Below, piece after piece: positions 26,106-33,473 of a stretch of 64,000 nucleotides of DNA. The stretch's first letter is position 1. Each line of letters opens with the position of its first letter. A program made the translations under genes and the position numbers. This DNA comes from Streptomyces sp. ISL-36 (GTDB taxonomy: Bacteria; Actinomycetota; Actinomycetes; Streptomycetales; Streptomycetaceae): the NCBI RefSeq assembly GCF_018614205.1, contig NZ_JAGGOS010000061.1, positions 1-64,000 on the forward strand, given 5' to 3'. Under the pieces are notes generated by a model. That model did no database searches. It saw nothing but the letters and a program-made list of their open reading frames with translations, and was not told where the DNA came from.

Positions 26106-26173
26106 ACGTTGCCGGTGATGGCACTTGGTGTCAAGACGCGCCTTGGTGTCATCCGAGGCATGGCGTGTACGAT
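26106..26173. promoter_or_regulatory. SDR-TetR divergent promoter region with two direct repeats
   Basis: The 10-mer CTTGGTGTCA occurs at 26124-26133 and 26142-26151, 18 bp apart. Leftward promoter: TTGACA (complement of 26129-26134), 17-bp spacer, CAACGT. Rightward: TACGAT at 26168-26173, only 6 bases before the tetR GTG. The repeats overlap the leftward -35 and lie where a TetR repressor would act. Confidence 0.6.
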
Positions 26174-26179
26174 GGCGCG

Positions 26180-26788
26180 GTGAGCACACCCCGACCCGGC
26201 ATCACGATGGCCCAGCGCAAGCGTCAGCTGGTCTCGGACGAACTGACGCAAGCCGCCCTGCAGTTGCTGGCCCTGAAGGGCTTCGACGTGGTCACCGTCG
26301 ACGAGATCGTGGCCGCCGCGGGCGTCTCCAAGCGAACTTTCTTCCGGTACTTCGCGTCGAAGGAGGACGTGGTCGTCCAGTTCCTGGCCGACATGGGCAC
26401 CGGCATCCACGCCGAGCTGGCCGCCCGCCCCGCCGGGGAACGCCCCTCCGTCGCACTGCTGCACGCCGTCTCGGTCCCCCTCGCCGAGTGCGGCGACCAC
26501 CCCGAGAGAGCACTGCCCGTCGTCCAGCTGATCCTGCGCACGCCCGCTCTGCTGGCACGCTTCCTGGAACGCCAGGCACAGTGGCGGGACGACCTGGCGG
26601 CGGAACTGGGGCGCCGCCGCGGCCTCGACCCCGCCACCGACCTGTACCCGCAGCTGGCCGCCGGTACGGCGCTGACCGCCTTCAATGCCGTCCTGCAACG
26701 GTGGAGCGACAGCGACGGCGCACAGAGCCCGGCGGAACTCACGGTCCAGGCCTTCGCCGTCGTCGCTCCGGCGCTGGACGCGGAGTGA
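26180..26788 (+). CDS. TetR-family transcriptional regulator
   Basis: 202 aa. The helix-turn-helix is FDVVTVDEIVAAAGVSKRTFFRYFASKEDVV. The C-terminal ligand domain has no recognisable subfamily signature. GTG 26180 lies 6 bases after TACGAT, so the message is probably leaderless. It most likely represses the divergent SDR gene and itself through the repeats at 26124-26151. Confidence 0.88.
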   Translation: MSTPRPGITMAQRKRQLVSDELTQAALQLLALKGFDVVTVDEIVAAAGVSKRTFFRYFASKEDVVVQFLADMGTGIHAELAARPAGERPSVALLHAVSVPLAECGDHPERALPVVQLILRTPALLARFLERQAQWRDDLAAELGRRRGLDPATDLYPQLAAGTALTAFNAVLQRWSDSDGAQSPAELTVQAFAVVAPALDAE

Positions 26789-26900
26789 CGATCACGTCGA
26801 AACCGTGCGCATCCCACGGACGCCGCAAGAGATCGAAAGATCGAGTGTAGATCCGGGGACGTCCGGGAAGGACTGCAGCGGGCGCTCGAGGAGGGCGCCA

Positions 26901-26924
26901 GAGCAGCTCGACCCTGAGCTGCTC
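26901..26924 (+). ncRNA. Hairpin in the leader of the cold-shock gene
   Basis: GAGCAGCTC (26901-26909) pairs with GAGCTGCTC (26916-26924), a 9-bp stem with a 6-base loop, 25 bases before the start codon. It may be a temperature-sensitive leader structure, as cold-shock messages often have. Confidence 0.45.
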
Positions 26925-26949
26925 GGTGGATTGATGCAGAGGGACGAGC

Positions 26950-27153
26950 ATGGCCAGAGGCACAGTGAAGTGGTTCAACTCGGAGAAGGGCTTCGGGTTC
27001 ATCGCCCAGGACGGAGGCGGCCCGGACGTCTTCGCCCACTACTCCAACATCTCCGGCAACGGGTACCGGGAGCTGACGGAGGGCGAGACGGTGACCTTCG
27101 ACATCACCCAGGGCCAGAAGGGCCCCCAGGCCGAGAACATCATCCGCGGCTGA
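26950..27153 (+). CDS. Cold-shock domain protein (CspA family)
   Basis: 67 aa, canonical size. RNP1 is KGFGFIA and RNP2 is DVFAHYS; the start [12 protein letters not shown] is typical. Single-stranded RNA/DNA chaperone of the cytoplasm. A leader with a 9-bp hairpin precedes it and a long hairpin follows. Confidence 0.96.
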   Translation: MARGTVKWFNSEKGFGFIAQDGGGPDVFAHYSNISGNGYRELTEGETVTFDITQGQKGPQAENIIRG

Positions 27154-27174
27154 GCCCGGCCACACTCTCCTCGG

Positions 27175-27199
27175 CGGCGCCCGCACGATGCGGGCGCCG
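27175..27199 (+). terminator. Terminator of the cold-shock gene
   Basis: An 11-bp stem (27175-27185 with 27189-27199) with a CGA loop, about 20 bases after the stop. The stem can extend further with weak pairs. No T-run. Confidence 0.8.
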
Positions 27200-27404
27200 T
27201 CGGCGTATGCGGGCCCTGAGGGGGCGTGAAGTCCGCCCAGGTCAGGGCAGTGGCGACGAGCGGGCGGTCGGCGGGCGGGCGCTCGGTGGCGCCCCGACAC
27301 GCCCCGGGCCCCTGGTAGTTCGACGCAACGAGCGTTATGATCACCGCGATGAAGACTCACTCTGATGACAGAATGGGGGTCCCGTCCGCGCAAGGTGAGT
27401 GCTG

Positions 27405-28904
27405 ATGCTCACTGAGACCGCGAACAGGGATTCCCGCCTCTCCTTCTGGCTGCGCGTGCGTGAGTTCGCCGTGCCGCCCTCCATGATCGAGACCGCGACC
27501 GCCCGCCGCTGTGCAGGCGACTGGGCCGGGGCGTGCGCCGCCGCAGGCTTCGACATCGATCTCGACCTCCGTTCCTTGGCCCGTTCCCATGGACGGGACC
27601 TGGCCGCCCGAATCCGGGCCGACCTCCGACATCTGGCGCCCGACCTGCTGCGCTGGCACATGCCGAGAATCGCTCCCGACGGGCTCCTGCGCCCCGGACT
27701 GACCATCTCTCTGGCGCGGTACGACGCCGACGGGCCTGACGGCGCCCGCCCGATGCACCTCGTGGCACGGACAGCGCCGGCCTGGGCGGACGCCGGTCAA
27801 CGGATCAGCCTCGCCCTGTGGGACGGATCCTTCTCCGACGTCGGCACATGCCGCCATCCGCATCCCCGTCCCCACCGGAAGTACCGCCTCGACCTGCACC
27901 GCCATCTCTGGGATGCCCGGAGGGCCGATGAGCTGCGCCTCCGGTCCGGGGCCGAGCTCCCGGCCGTCGGAGGCCGCGACGGCCGCACGCCGGACACGGA
28001 GCCGCCGGATCCTGACCTGTTGGACCCTGAGCTGTTGGCGGCGGTGCCACCGGGGCACCGCTGCGCCGTGCACCGGTGGGCGGCCGAGGCAGCGATCCTT
28101 CTCCAGGCCGACAAGCGATCCACCCGTACCTTCACCGTACGGTTCGGAGCCCGGCATCGACTGGTCCTGGACCTGGACCTGGACCTGGTCCTGGACCTGG
28201 CCGAGGACGGCGACGCGGACAGGGGCGGGAACGGGCGCGCGAACGGCGTGGCGTCTCCCACCTTGCGGATCGCCGCGGCCCCCACGGACGGCAGCACCTC
28301 CGCACTACCGGTCCTGCCCGACGCGGCCACCTGGGTCCTGCCCGACCTGGAACTGCTCCGCACCGGTTCGATCGAGGCCCATCGGCTGCACCCCCTGGTC
28401 GCCTCGGCCTTGCTGTCGGAGCACTCGCCTGCCGCTCCTCCCCACATCCCGGACCGGGCACGACAACCCCGCCTCGTGGAGTGCCGGGGAGCTCGGCACC
28501 GCATCGGCCTGGTCGACGGGGCACTGACCGCGCTCGACCACGACCCGGCCGAGATCCGGCGGGAGGAACTGCTGGTCGCACTGACCGGCACGCCGCTTCC
28601 CTGCCTCCAGGCCATCGACGAGGCACATCGTCGTCCGGACTGTCTCACCGGCGTCCGCGAACGCCTGGACCACGGCGACACCGCCGGGGCGATCGCCGTC
28701 GTCGAAGCCCTGCTCGGCCCCGAGGCGCTGCTGCGCACCGGCCCGCTGCGGGACGCACTGGAGACGGCCGCGCTACAGCGGATCACCTACGGGCTGTACA
28801 GGTCGGGTCTCATCGAACCCGGCCCCGGCCGCATGACTCCAGGGGACCACCGCCGTACCCGCGAGCACCGCCGCTCGCACCCGCGCCGAGCGACCTCGCG
28901 CTGA
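27405..28904 (+). CDS. Unrecognised 499-aa protein of the ATPase/VWA set
   Basis: I recognise no domain. Starts at ATG 27405 (AAGGTGA 6 bases upstream). The first 150 residues contain WLRVREFAVPPSMIETATARR and alpha-helical repeats; the middle has a proline-, Asp- and Glu-rich stretch (TPDTEPPDPDLLDPELLAA) and then an Leu-Asp alternation (LVLDLDLDLVLDL) from 6-bp repeats at about 28160-28201. The C-terminal 150 residues are leucine-rich and helical. No signal peptide or membrane helix. It is followed after 134 bp by the AAA ATPase gene and is likely the client or regulator of that complex; that is inference from position only. Confidence 0.75.
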   Translation: MLTETANRDSRLSFWLRVREFAVPPSMIETATARRCAGDWAGACAAAGFDIDLDLRSLARSHGRDLAARIRADLRHLAPDLLRWHMPRIAPDGLLRPGLTISLARYDADGPDGARPMHLVARTAPAWADAGQRISLALWDGSFSDVGTCRHPHPRPHRKYRLDLHRHLWDARRADELRLRSGAELPAVGGRDGRTPDTEPPDPDLLDPELLAAVPPGHRCAVHRWAAEAAILLQADKRSTRTFTVRFGARHRLVLDLDLDLVLDLAEDGDADRGGNGRANGVASPTLRIAAAPTDGSTSALPVLPDAATWVLPDLELLRTGSIEAHRLHPLVASALLSEHSPAAPPHIPDRARQPRLVECRGARHRIGLVDGALTALDHDPAEIRREELLVALTGTPLPCLQAIDEAHRRPDCLTGVRERLDHGDTAGAIAVVEALLGPEALLRTGPLRDALETAALQRITYGLYRSGLIEPGPGRMTPGDHRRTREHRRSHPRRATSR

Positions 28905-28963
28905 CCCGAGGACCTCGGTCCCGGGCGCTCACTGCGCCCCGCCCCCTTCACGTCGCCCCGCCC

Positions 28964-29017
28964 CATTCACGTCGCTCACCCCATCCACGTCGCTCACCCC
29001 ATCCACGTCGCTCACCA
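28964..29017 (+). repeat. Three tandem 18-bp repeats before the AAA ATPase gene
   Basis: Units start at 28964, 28982 and 29000 with the core CACGTCGCTCACC; they differ at one or two positions. The first starts 59 bp after the preceding stop. They may alter spacing between the two genes or the promoter of the second. Confidence 0.85.
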
Positions 29018-29038
29018 CGAACCCAAAGGTGATCACAC

Positions 29039-30301
29039 ATGCCCACTTGCACTCCTTTCGCCGCTGCCGACACCGCCTCCGAACCGGCCCATGCCTCCCA
29101 GCTCGACGTCGCGGGCACGCTGCTGACCCTGCTGCGCGACACCACCACCGAACCCCGCCCCGACACCCAACTGGAGGCCCTGACCCTGGCCGTGGCCGCC
29201 GACCTGCCCGTGGTCCTGTGGGGCGAGCCGGGGATCGGCAAGACCGCGGCCCTGACACAGCTCGCCGCGTCCCTGGACCTTCCGCTGACCACGGTGATCG
29301 CCAGTGTGCACGAGCCGTCCGACTTCTCGGGGCTGCCCATCGTCGGGGACGACCCCGCTGAACAAGGTGTTCCGATGGCCCCGCCGGACTGGGCGGTGCG
29401 CCTTGTCCGGGACGGCCGAGGGCTGTTGTTCCTGGACGAGCTGTCCACCGCGCCACCGGCCGTTCAAGCCGCCCTGCTCCGTCTCGTGCTGGAGCGTCGG
29501 ATCGGCTCGCTGCAACTGCCGCCCGGCATCCGGATCGTGGCCGCCGCCAATCCGCGCTCCTCGGCCGCCGACGGCTGGGAGCTGAGCCCGCCTCTGGCCA
29601 ACCGCTTCGTCCATCTCCAGTGGACCCACGACCACGAGGTGGTGGTACGCGGCCTCGGCGGAACCTGGCCCCGGGCGACACTGCCACGGCTCGACCCGGA
29701 GAAGCTGCCGGAGGCCGTGTCCTTCGCCCGCCGCGCGGTGTGCGGGCTGCTCTCCGCACGCCCCACGCTCGTACACCGGCTGCCCACCAACGAAACGCGC
29801 CGCGGCGGCCCCTGGCCGTCCCCCCGGAGCTGGGAGATGACCCTGTCCCTGATCGCCTTCGCGACCGCCGCCGGCTCCTCGCGGGACGTACTGTCCCTCC
29901 TCGTCAGGGGCACGGTGGGGGACGGTCCGGGGCTGGAGCTGCTGGCCGGACTCGACCGGATGGACCTCCCGGACCCCGAGGTGCTGCTCGCCGACCCCGC
30001 CGCCGCCGACCTGCCCCAGCGGGGGGACCTGCGCCAAGCAGTCCTCGACGGTGTGGTGGAGGCGGTCCGCAAACGCCCGGAAAAGTCCCGATGGGACGCG
30101 GCCTGGGCGCTCCTGGTCCGGGCGGTGGAGACCGGTGCCCCGGATCTGGTGGTCGTCCCCGCCACCACCCTCGCCACGCTGCGCCGCGAGGACTGGGAGG
30201 TTCCGGCATCGATCGAACGGCTCGCCGGAGCGGTGGCCCTGTCCCGGAGAGCGGACCGAGCGGCGGCCCGGGCGGCCGTCGCCACGAAGGCTGGCCGATG
30301 A
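29039..30301 (+). CDS. MoxR-type AAA+ ATPase
   Basis: 420 aa. Walker A is GEPGIGKTA at residues 62-70, Walker B LLFLDE at 129-134, and a sensor-1-type NP is in AAANPR. Such ATPases remodel or insert cofactors into clients and usually pair with VWA proteins. AAGGTGA precedes the ATG. Its stop overlaps the start of the next gene (ATGA), so translation is coupled. The lid domain (after residue 230) is typical of the MoxR group. Confidence 0.9.
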   Translation: MPTCTPFAAADTASEPAHASQLDVAGTLLTLLRDTTTEPRPDTQLEALTLAVAADLPVVLWGEPGIGKTAALTQLAASLDLPLTTVIASVHEPSDFSGLPIVGDDPAEQGVPMAPPDWAVRLVRDGRGLLFLDELSTAPPAVQAALLRLVLERRIGSLQLPPGIRIVAAANPRSSAADGWELSPPLANRFVHLQWTHDHEVVVRGLGGTWPRATLPRLDPEKLPEAVSFARRAVCGLLSARPTLVHRLPTNETRRGGPWPSPRSWEMTLSLIAFATAAGSSRDVLSLLVRGTVGDGPGLELLAGLDRMDLPDPEVLLADPAAADLPQRGDLRQAVLDGVVEAVRKRPEKSRWDAAWALLVRAVETGAPDLVVVPATTLATLRREDWEVPASIERLAGAVALSRRADRAAARAAVATKAGR

Positions 30302-31554
30302 CATCGAACGCACCGGGGACGCTGGACCTCGACAAGCTCTTCGCCGCCCGACTGCACGCCGCACGCGTCCGGCCCTACCTGGCGACGGCCCTCTTCGCCC
30401 TGCACACCGTCGCGTCACGGAGGGTGCCGACGATGGCGGTCGACCGGTACTGGCGCTGCTACGTCTCGCCGGTGTTCGTGGACCGGACACCGGTCGAGGA
30501 ACTGGCCGGGGTATGGGTACACGAGGTCTCGCACCTGCTGCGCGACCACCACGGCCGCAGTGACCGGGTCGCGCGGGAGCGCGGGCTGACCGGCCCGGCG
30601 GAACGGTTGCGGATGAACATCGCTGCGGACTGCGAGATCAACGACGACGTCTTCGGCGAGGGGCTGGTTCGGCCCGAAGGCGCTGTCGCACCGGAGTCCT
30701 TGGGGCTGCCCGAGGGCGAACTGATGGAGGACTACCTGCGCCAGTTCCGGCTCGGATCCCGTACGCAGGACTTGGCCTGGCTGGACTGCGGCAGCGGCGC
30801 CGACGGACTGGAACGGGAGTGGGAGCTCGGGCCGGACGGCGCGCACCGCCTCAACGAGCAGGAGCGGGACGCGGTCCGGTTCCGCGTGGCGCAGGGCATC
30901 ACCGGCCGCCCGGGGAGCGCCTCCAAGGGGTGGCAGCGATGGGCGGAGGAGGCGTTCCACCCGCCGCAGCCGTGGCGCGAGTTGCTGGGAGCGGCGGTCC
31001 GCTCGGCGGCCTCCGGCCCCGGCGCCGGCGAGGACTACACCTACGGCCGGCCGTCGCGGCGCTCGGTCGGGATGCCCGGCGTCGTTCTGCCGAGCCTGCG
31101 ACGCAGGCCGCCTCGGGTCTCCGTGGTCATCGACACCTCCGGTTCGGTCAGTGACACCGAACTGGGCAGCGCCCTCCTCGAGGTCGCCGCGATCTCCCGT
31201 GCCGTGGGCGGCCGTCGCGACCTGGTCACCGTACTGCCGTGCGACGCGGCTGCCCGTGTCGTGCATCCGCTGTGCCGGGCCGAGGGAATACCGCTGGTGG
31301 GCGGCGGGGGTACGGACCTGCGGACGGGCTTCGCCAAGGCGCTTCGTGCGCAGCCGCGCCCCGATGTCGTCGTGGTCCTGACCGACGGCCAGACGCCCTG
31401 GCCGGCCGCTCGCCCCTCGTGCCGGACGGTGGTGGGCCTGTTTCCCCGGCACGGAGCCGGGTCGTGGGACGAGGACGATCCCGACTACGTTCCCGACGCG
31501 CCGCCCGCCTGGGCGCGCGTGGTGACGATCGGGTCCGCTCCCGCCACTCGGTGA
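30298..31554 (+). CDS. Metallopeptidase-like and VWA-like protein (DUF2201 type)
   Basis: 418 aa. The N-terminal domain has a zincin motif HEVSHLLRDHH from residue 75 (HExxH form) plus CEINDDVF, as in the DUF2201 N-terminal domain. The C-terminal domain is VWA with the MIDAS residues DTSGS (from 279), GGGGTDLRT and LTDGQT. Both active-site sets look intact, which is notable because many relatives have lost one. It overlaps the AAA gene and should work with it as an ATPase/adaptor pair. The HExxH might be structural rather than proteolytic. Confidence 0.88.
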   Translation: MTSNAPGTLDLDKLFAARLHAARVRPYLATALFALHTVASRRVPTMAVDRYWRCYVSPVFVDRTPVEELAGVWVHEVSHLLRDHHGRSDRVARERGLTGPAERLRMNIAADCEINDDVFGEGLVRPEGAVAPESLGLPEGELMEDYLRQFRLGSRTQDLAWLDCGSGADGLEREWELGPDGAHRLNEQERDAVRFRVAQGITGRPGSASKGWQRWAEEAFHPPQPWRELLGAAVRSAASGPGAGEDYTYGRPSRRSVGMPGVVLPSLRRRPPRVSVVIDTSGSVSDTELGSALLEVAAISRAVGGRRDLVTVLPCDAAARVVHPLCRAEGIPLVGGGGTDLRTGFAKALRAQPRPDVVVVLTDGQTPWPAARPSCRTVVGLFPRHGAGSWDEDDPDYVPDAPPAWARVVTIGSAPATR

Positions 31555-31597
31555 GCCCCCGCCACGGGTTCGCGAGCCCGCTTTCCAGATCCACGTA

Positions 31598-32038
31598 GTG
31601 GACGACGGGTCCGAGGGCGACGTCAGTGACGTGTGGACTGAGCAGGCAGTCTTGGACGGGCTGGGTGTCACCGAAGATGCCCTGGCCATCGGCACCGCGG
31701 TCAACGTCACCGTCGCGGTGAGCGTCCACGTCCTGGAAGAACGGCCGGACGATGACAGCGATGACTTCGACCACGTCGTCGAGGCCAGCCTCAACCTGAC
31801 GTCAGGACGACTCGTCGTGCTGGGCTGCACCGACTACCTCCCTGGTGCAGCACGCTTCGACATGCCCGCCGGCTGGACCCGCATCCGGGCCTCTCGGCGA
31901 AACCTTGCCGCTGCCGTCCACGCGGGCATGGGCTCGGACGAGGCACCCGAGACCACCGAACAGCTTCGGCTGCAAGCCTGGCCGGCGCCTTACTCCCAGC
32001 CGCACATCATCAAGCGATGGACACACCCCGACGCATAG
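31598..32038 (+). CDS. Hypothetical protein, possibly N-terminally shortened
   Basis: 146 aa from GTG 31598. Reads VWTEQAVLDGLGVTEDALAIGTAVNVTVAV, then LTSGRLVVLGCTDYLPGAARFDMPAGWTRIRASRRNL, a soluble alpha/beta domain I do not recognise. The frame stays open upstream of the start (FQIHVVDDGSEG) as far as a stop near 31523, inside the VWA gene, so part of the N-terminus may be missing or lost. No good ribosome site at the start. 43 bp after the VWA gene. Confidence 0.55.
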   Translation: MDDGSEGDVSDVWTEQAVLDGLGVTEDALAIGTAVNVTVAVSVHVLEERPDDDSDDFDHVVEASLNLTSGRLVVLGCTDYLPGAARFDMPAGWTRIRASRRNLAAAVHAGMGSDEAPETTEQLRLQAWPAPYSQPHIIKRWTHPDA

Positions 32039-32166
32039 TTCACCCTGGGCGCTCGGCCTTCCGGTCACCATGTCGTCGCGCACGAGGCGCATCGAGCCAT
32101 TGATCCGTGGACAGGAGCGGCCTTCCACCGGCTCGATTGTCAGTGGTGGGTGAGAGGCTCGTGGCC

Positions 32167-32616
32167 ATGGGAGCTCTCTTCGGTTATTACGCCGCCGCTG
32201 ACGACGGGGACGCCGCGCGGGCTGTCGTCCGGGAGGACGGCCGACCGGCGGGGACGGGCTATGACGCGCTCGTCGTGAAGGGGGTCGATCCGGTGGTCGA
32301 CCTGCTGCCGGTCGAAGCGCTCGTCACCGGGAGAACGGCCGGTGACGTGGAAGCTGATCCTCGGCATGGCCATATGGTCGGGATGGCGGGTGACGGCGAG
32401 GTCGTCAGCGTGTCACTCACCGATTCCCTGCGTGACTCCCTCGCCCGCTTCGACCGGAATCAGCTGGCAGACGTGGCCCGCGAGTGGGCCACGTCGGGAG
32501 TCTTCGGCCCCGAGGCGGACACGAGCGGGCTGACGGGATTCCTGATGGACCTCGCCGCGCTTGCGGAGAAGGCGTCCGTCCGCCGTCAGCGGCTGTACTG
32601 CTGGATATGCCTGTAG
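32167..32616 (+). CDS. Conserved streptomycete hypothetical protein
   Basis: 149 aa. Reads MGALFGYYAAADDGDAARAVV, then VVKGVDPVVDLLPVEALVTGR and a C-terminal LYCWICL; the last Cys-rich pattern looks conserved in relatives. No catalytic motif is identified. ATG 32167 has GAGAGG 9 bases upstream; GTG 32161 is an alternative. It is convergent with the Xre gene. Confidence 0.7.
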   Translation: MGALFGYYAAADDGDAARAVVREDGRPAGTGYDALVVKGVDPVVDLLPVEALVTGRTAGDVEADPRHGHMVGMAGDGEVVSVSLTDSLRDSLARFDRNQLADVAREWATSGVFGPEADTSGLTGFLMDLAALAEKASVRRQRLYCWICL

Positions 32617-32637
32617 CGGTGCCGGCCACCCGCCTGT

Positions 32638-32653
32638 AGCGCCGTCAGGCGCT
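32638..32653. terminator. Small hairpin between convergent genes
   Basis: AGCGCC (32638-32643) and GGCGCT (32648-32653) around GTCA; it overlaps the stop codon of the Xre gene. Weak candidate. Confidence 0.35.
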
Positions 32654-32902
32654 CGCGGCGTCCGCCGGTTCCTCGGAGCCGTGGAACTCCTCGGCGTCAT
32701 CGGGCTCCCAGCGCAGCAGGTCGCCCGGCTGGCACTCGAGCGCCTCGCAGAGCGCGGCGAGCGTCGCGAAACGGACCGCCTTGGCGCGGCCGTTCTTCAG
32801 CACGGCCAGGTTGGCCGGTGTGATCCCGACGCGCTCCGCCAGCTCGCTCACGGACATCTTCCGCCTGGCCAGCATCACGTCGATGTCGACGACGATCGGC
32901 AT
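32645..32902 (-). CDS. Xre-family helix-turn-helix regulator (YozG-like)
   Basis: 85 aa. The HTH is MSVSELAERVGITPANLAVLKNGRAKAVRFATLAALCEAL. GAGGTGA precedes the ATG at 32902, which overlaps the DUF2975 stop (TGATG). Such small regulators are usually coupled to DUF2975 membrane proteins. It probably binds the palindrome at 33431-33447 upstream of the operon. Confidence 0.85.
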   Translation of the reverse strand: MPIVVDIDVMLARRKMSVSELAERVGITPANLAVLKNGRAKAVRFATLAALCEALECQPGDLLRWEPDDAEEFHGSEEPADAASA

Positions 32903-33398
32903 CAGATCACCTCGTCCAGTTCGGCCTTCATCTGCGCCGCCTCGACATCGCGTGCGACGGCCTGGGCGAGCAGCATGCGCAGCACGAGGACGATGAGGGC
33001 GACCCCCAGGACCGCGAGGACCGCCCCGCACAGCAGCAGGACGATGCCCGGCGGTACGGCCTCGCCCGGCGCCAGCAGGACAGCGAGCGTGAAGATCAGC
33101 AGGGCGGCCGCCACGAAAGCGCCGATCATGACATGCACGTACCGGAAGGCGGCGTGGGAGACACCGTCCCGCGTCGCACCATCGTCACCAGCCGCCATAC
33201 ACAGACCAGAACGACCTGGGCCGCCACCACTCCCAGGACCGTGATCACGAGGAACGGCGTGCGCAGGTGCGAGAGCTCCCCGCCCGGCCCCTCCAGGTCG
33301 AGGGCCAACAGCGGCACCATCACCGCCTGTACGAACACCGAGCCGGCGAACAACACCACGAGCACGGCACGCAGTGCATGCACGGCCAGCTTCCCCAT
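32902..33398 (-). pseudogene. DUF2975 membrane protein, split by a -1 frameshift
   Basis: The N-terminal half (33398 down, MGKLAVHALRAVLVVLFAGSVF, ending RRGTVSPTPPSGTCMS) and the C-terminal half (SHAAFRYVHVMIGAFVAAA to AELDEVI) are in different frames. Adding one base near 33157-33162 would join them as RRGTV-x-SHAAFRY, which fits the usual family continuity. Four membrane helices would result. Either a real frameshift mutation, or a sequencing error. The ATG has AAGGAGAG upstream. The palindrome at 33431-33447 precedes it. Confidence 0.75.
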
Positions 33399-33430
33399 CG
33401 TCTCTCCTTCGATCGACTTACGATGGGAAT

Positions 33431-33447
33431 CTATCGATTTTCGATAG
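33431..33447. promoter_or_regulatory. Palindrome upstream of the DUF2975-Xre operon
   Basis: CTATCGA-TTT-TCGATAG, 7-bp arms with a 3-bp spacer. A TAGATT -10-like hexamer on the minus strand is overlapped by it, so a bound Xre protein would block transcription. Confidence 0.7.
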
Positions 33448-33473
33448 GTTCGGCAAGGGGAGGGTCGGCGAGG

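Noticed and set aside
28964..29017. Possible CRISPR-like array
   Set aside because: The 18-bp units are directly adjacent with no spacers; no cas genes are present.
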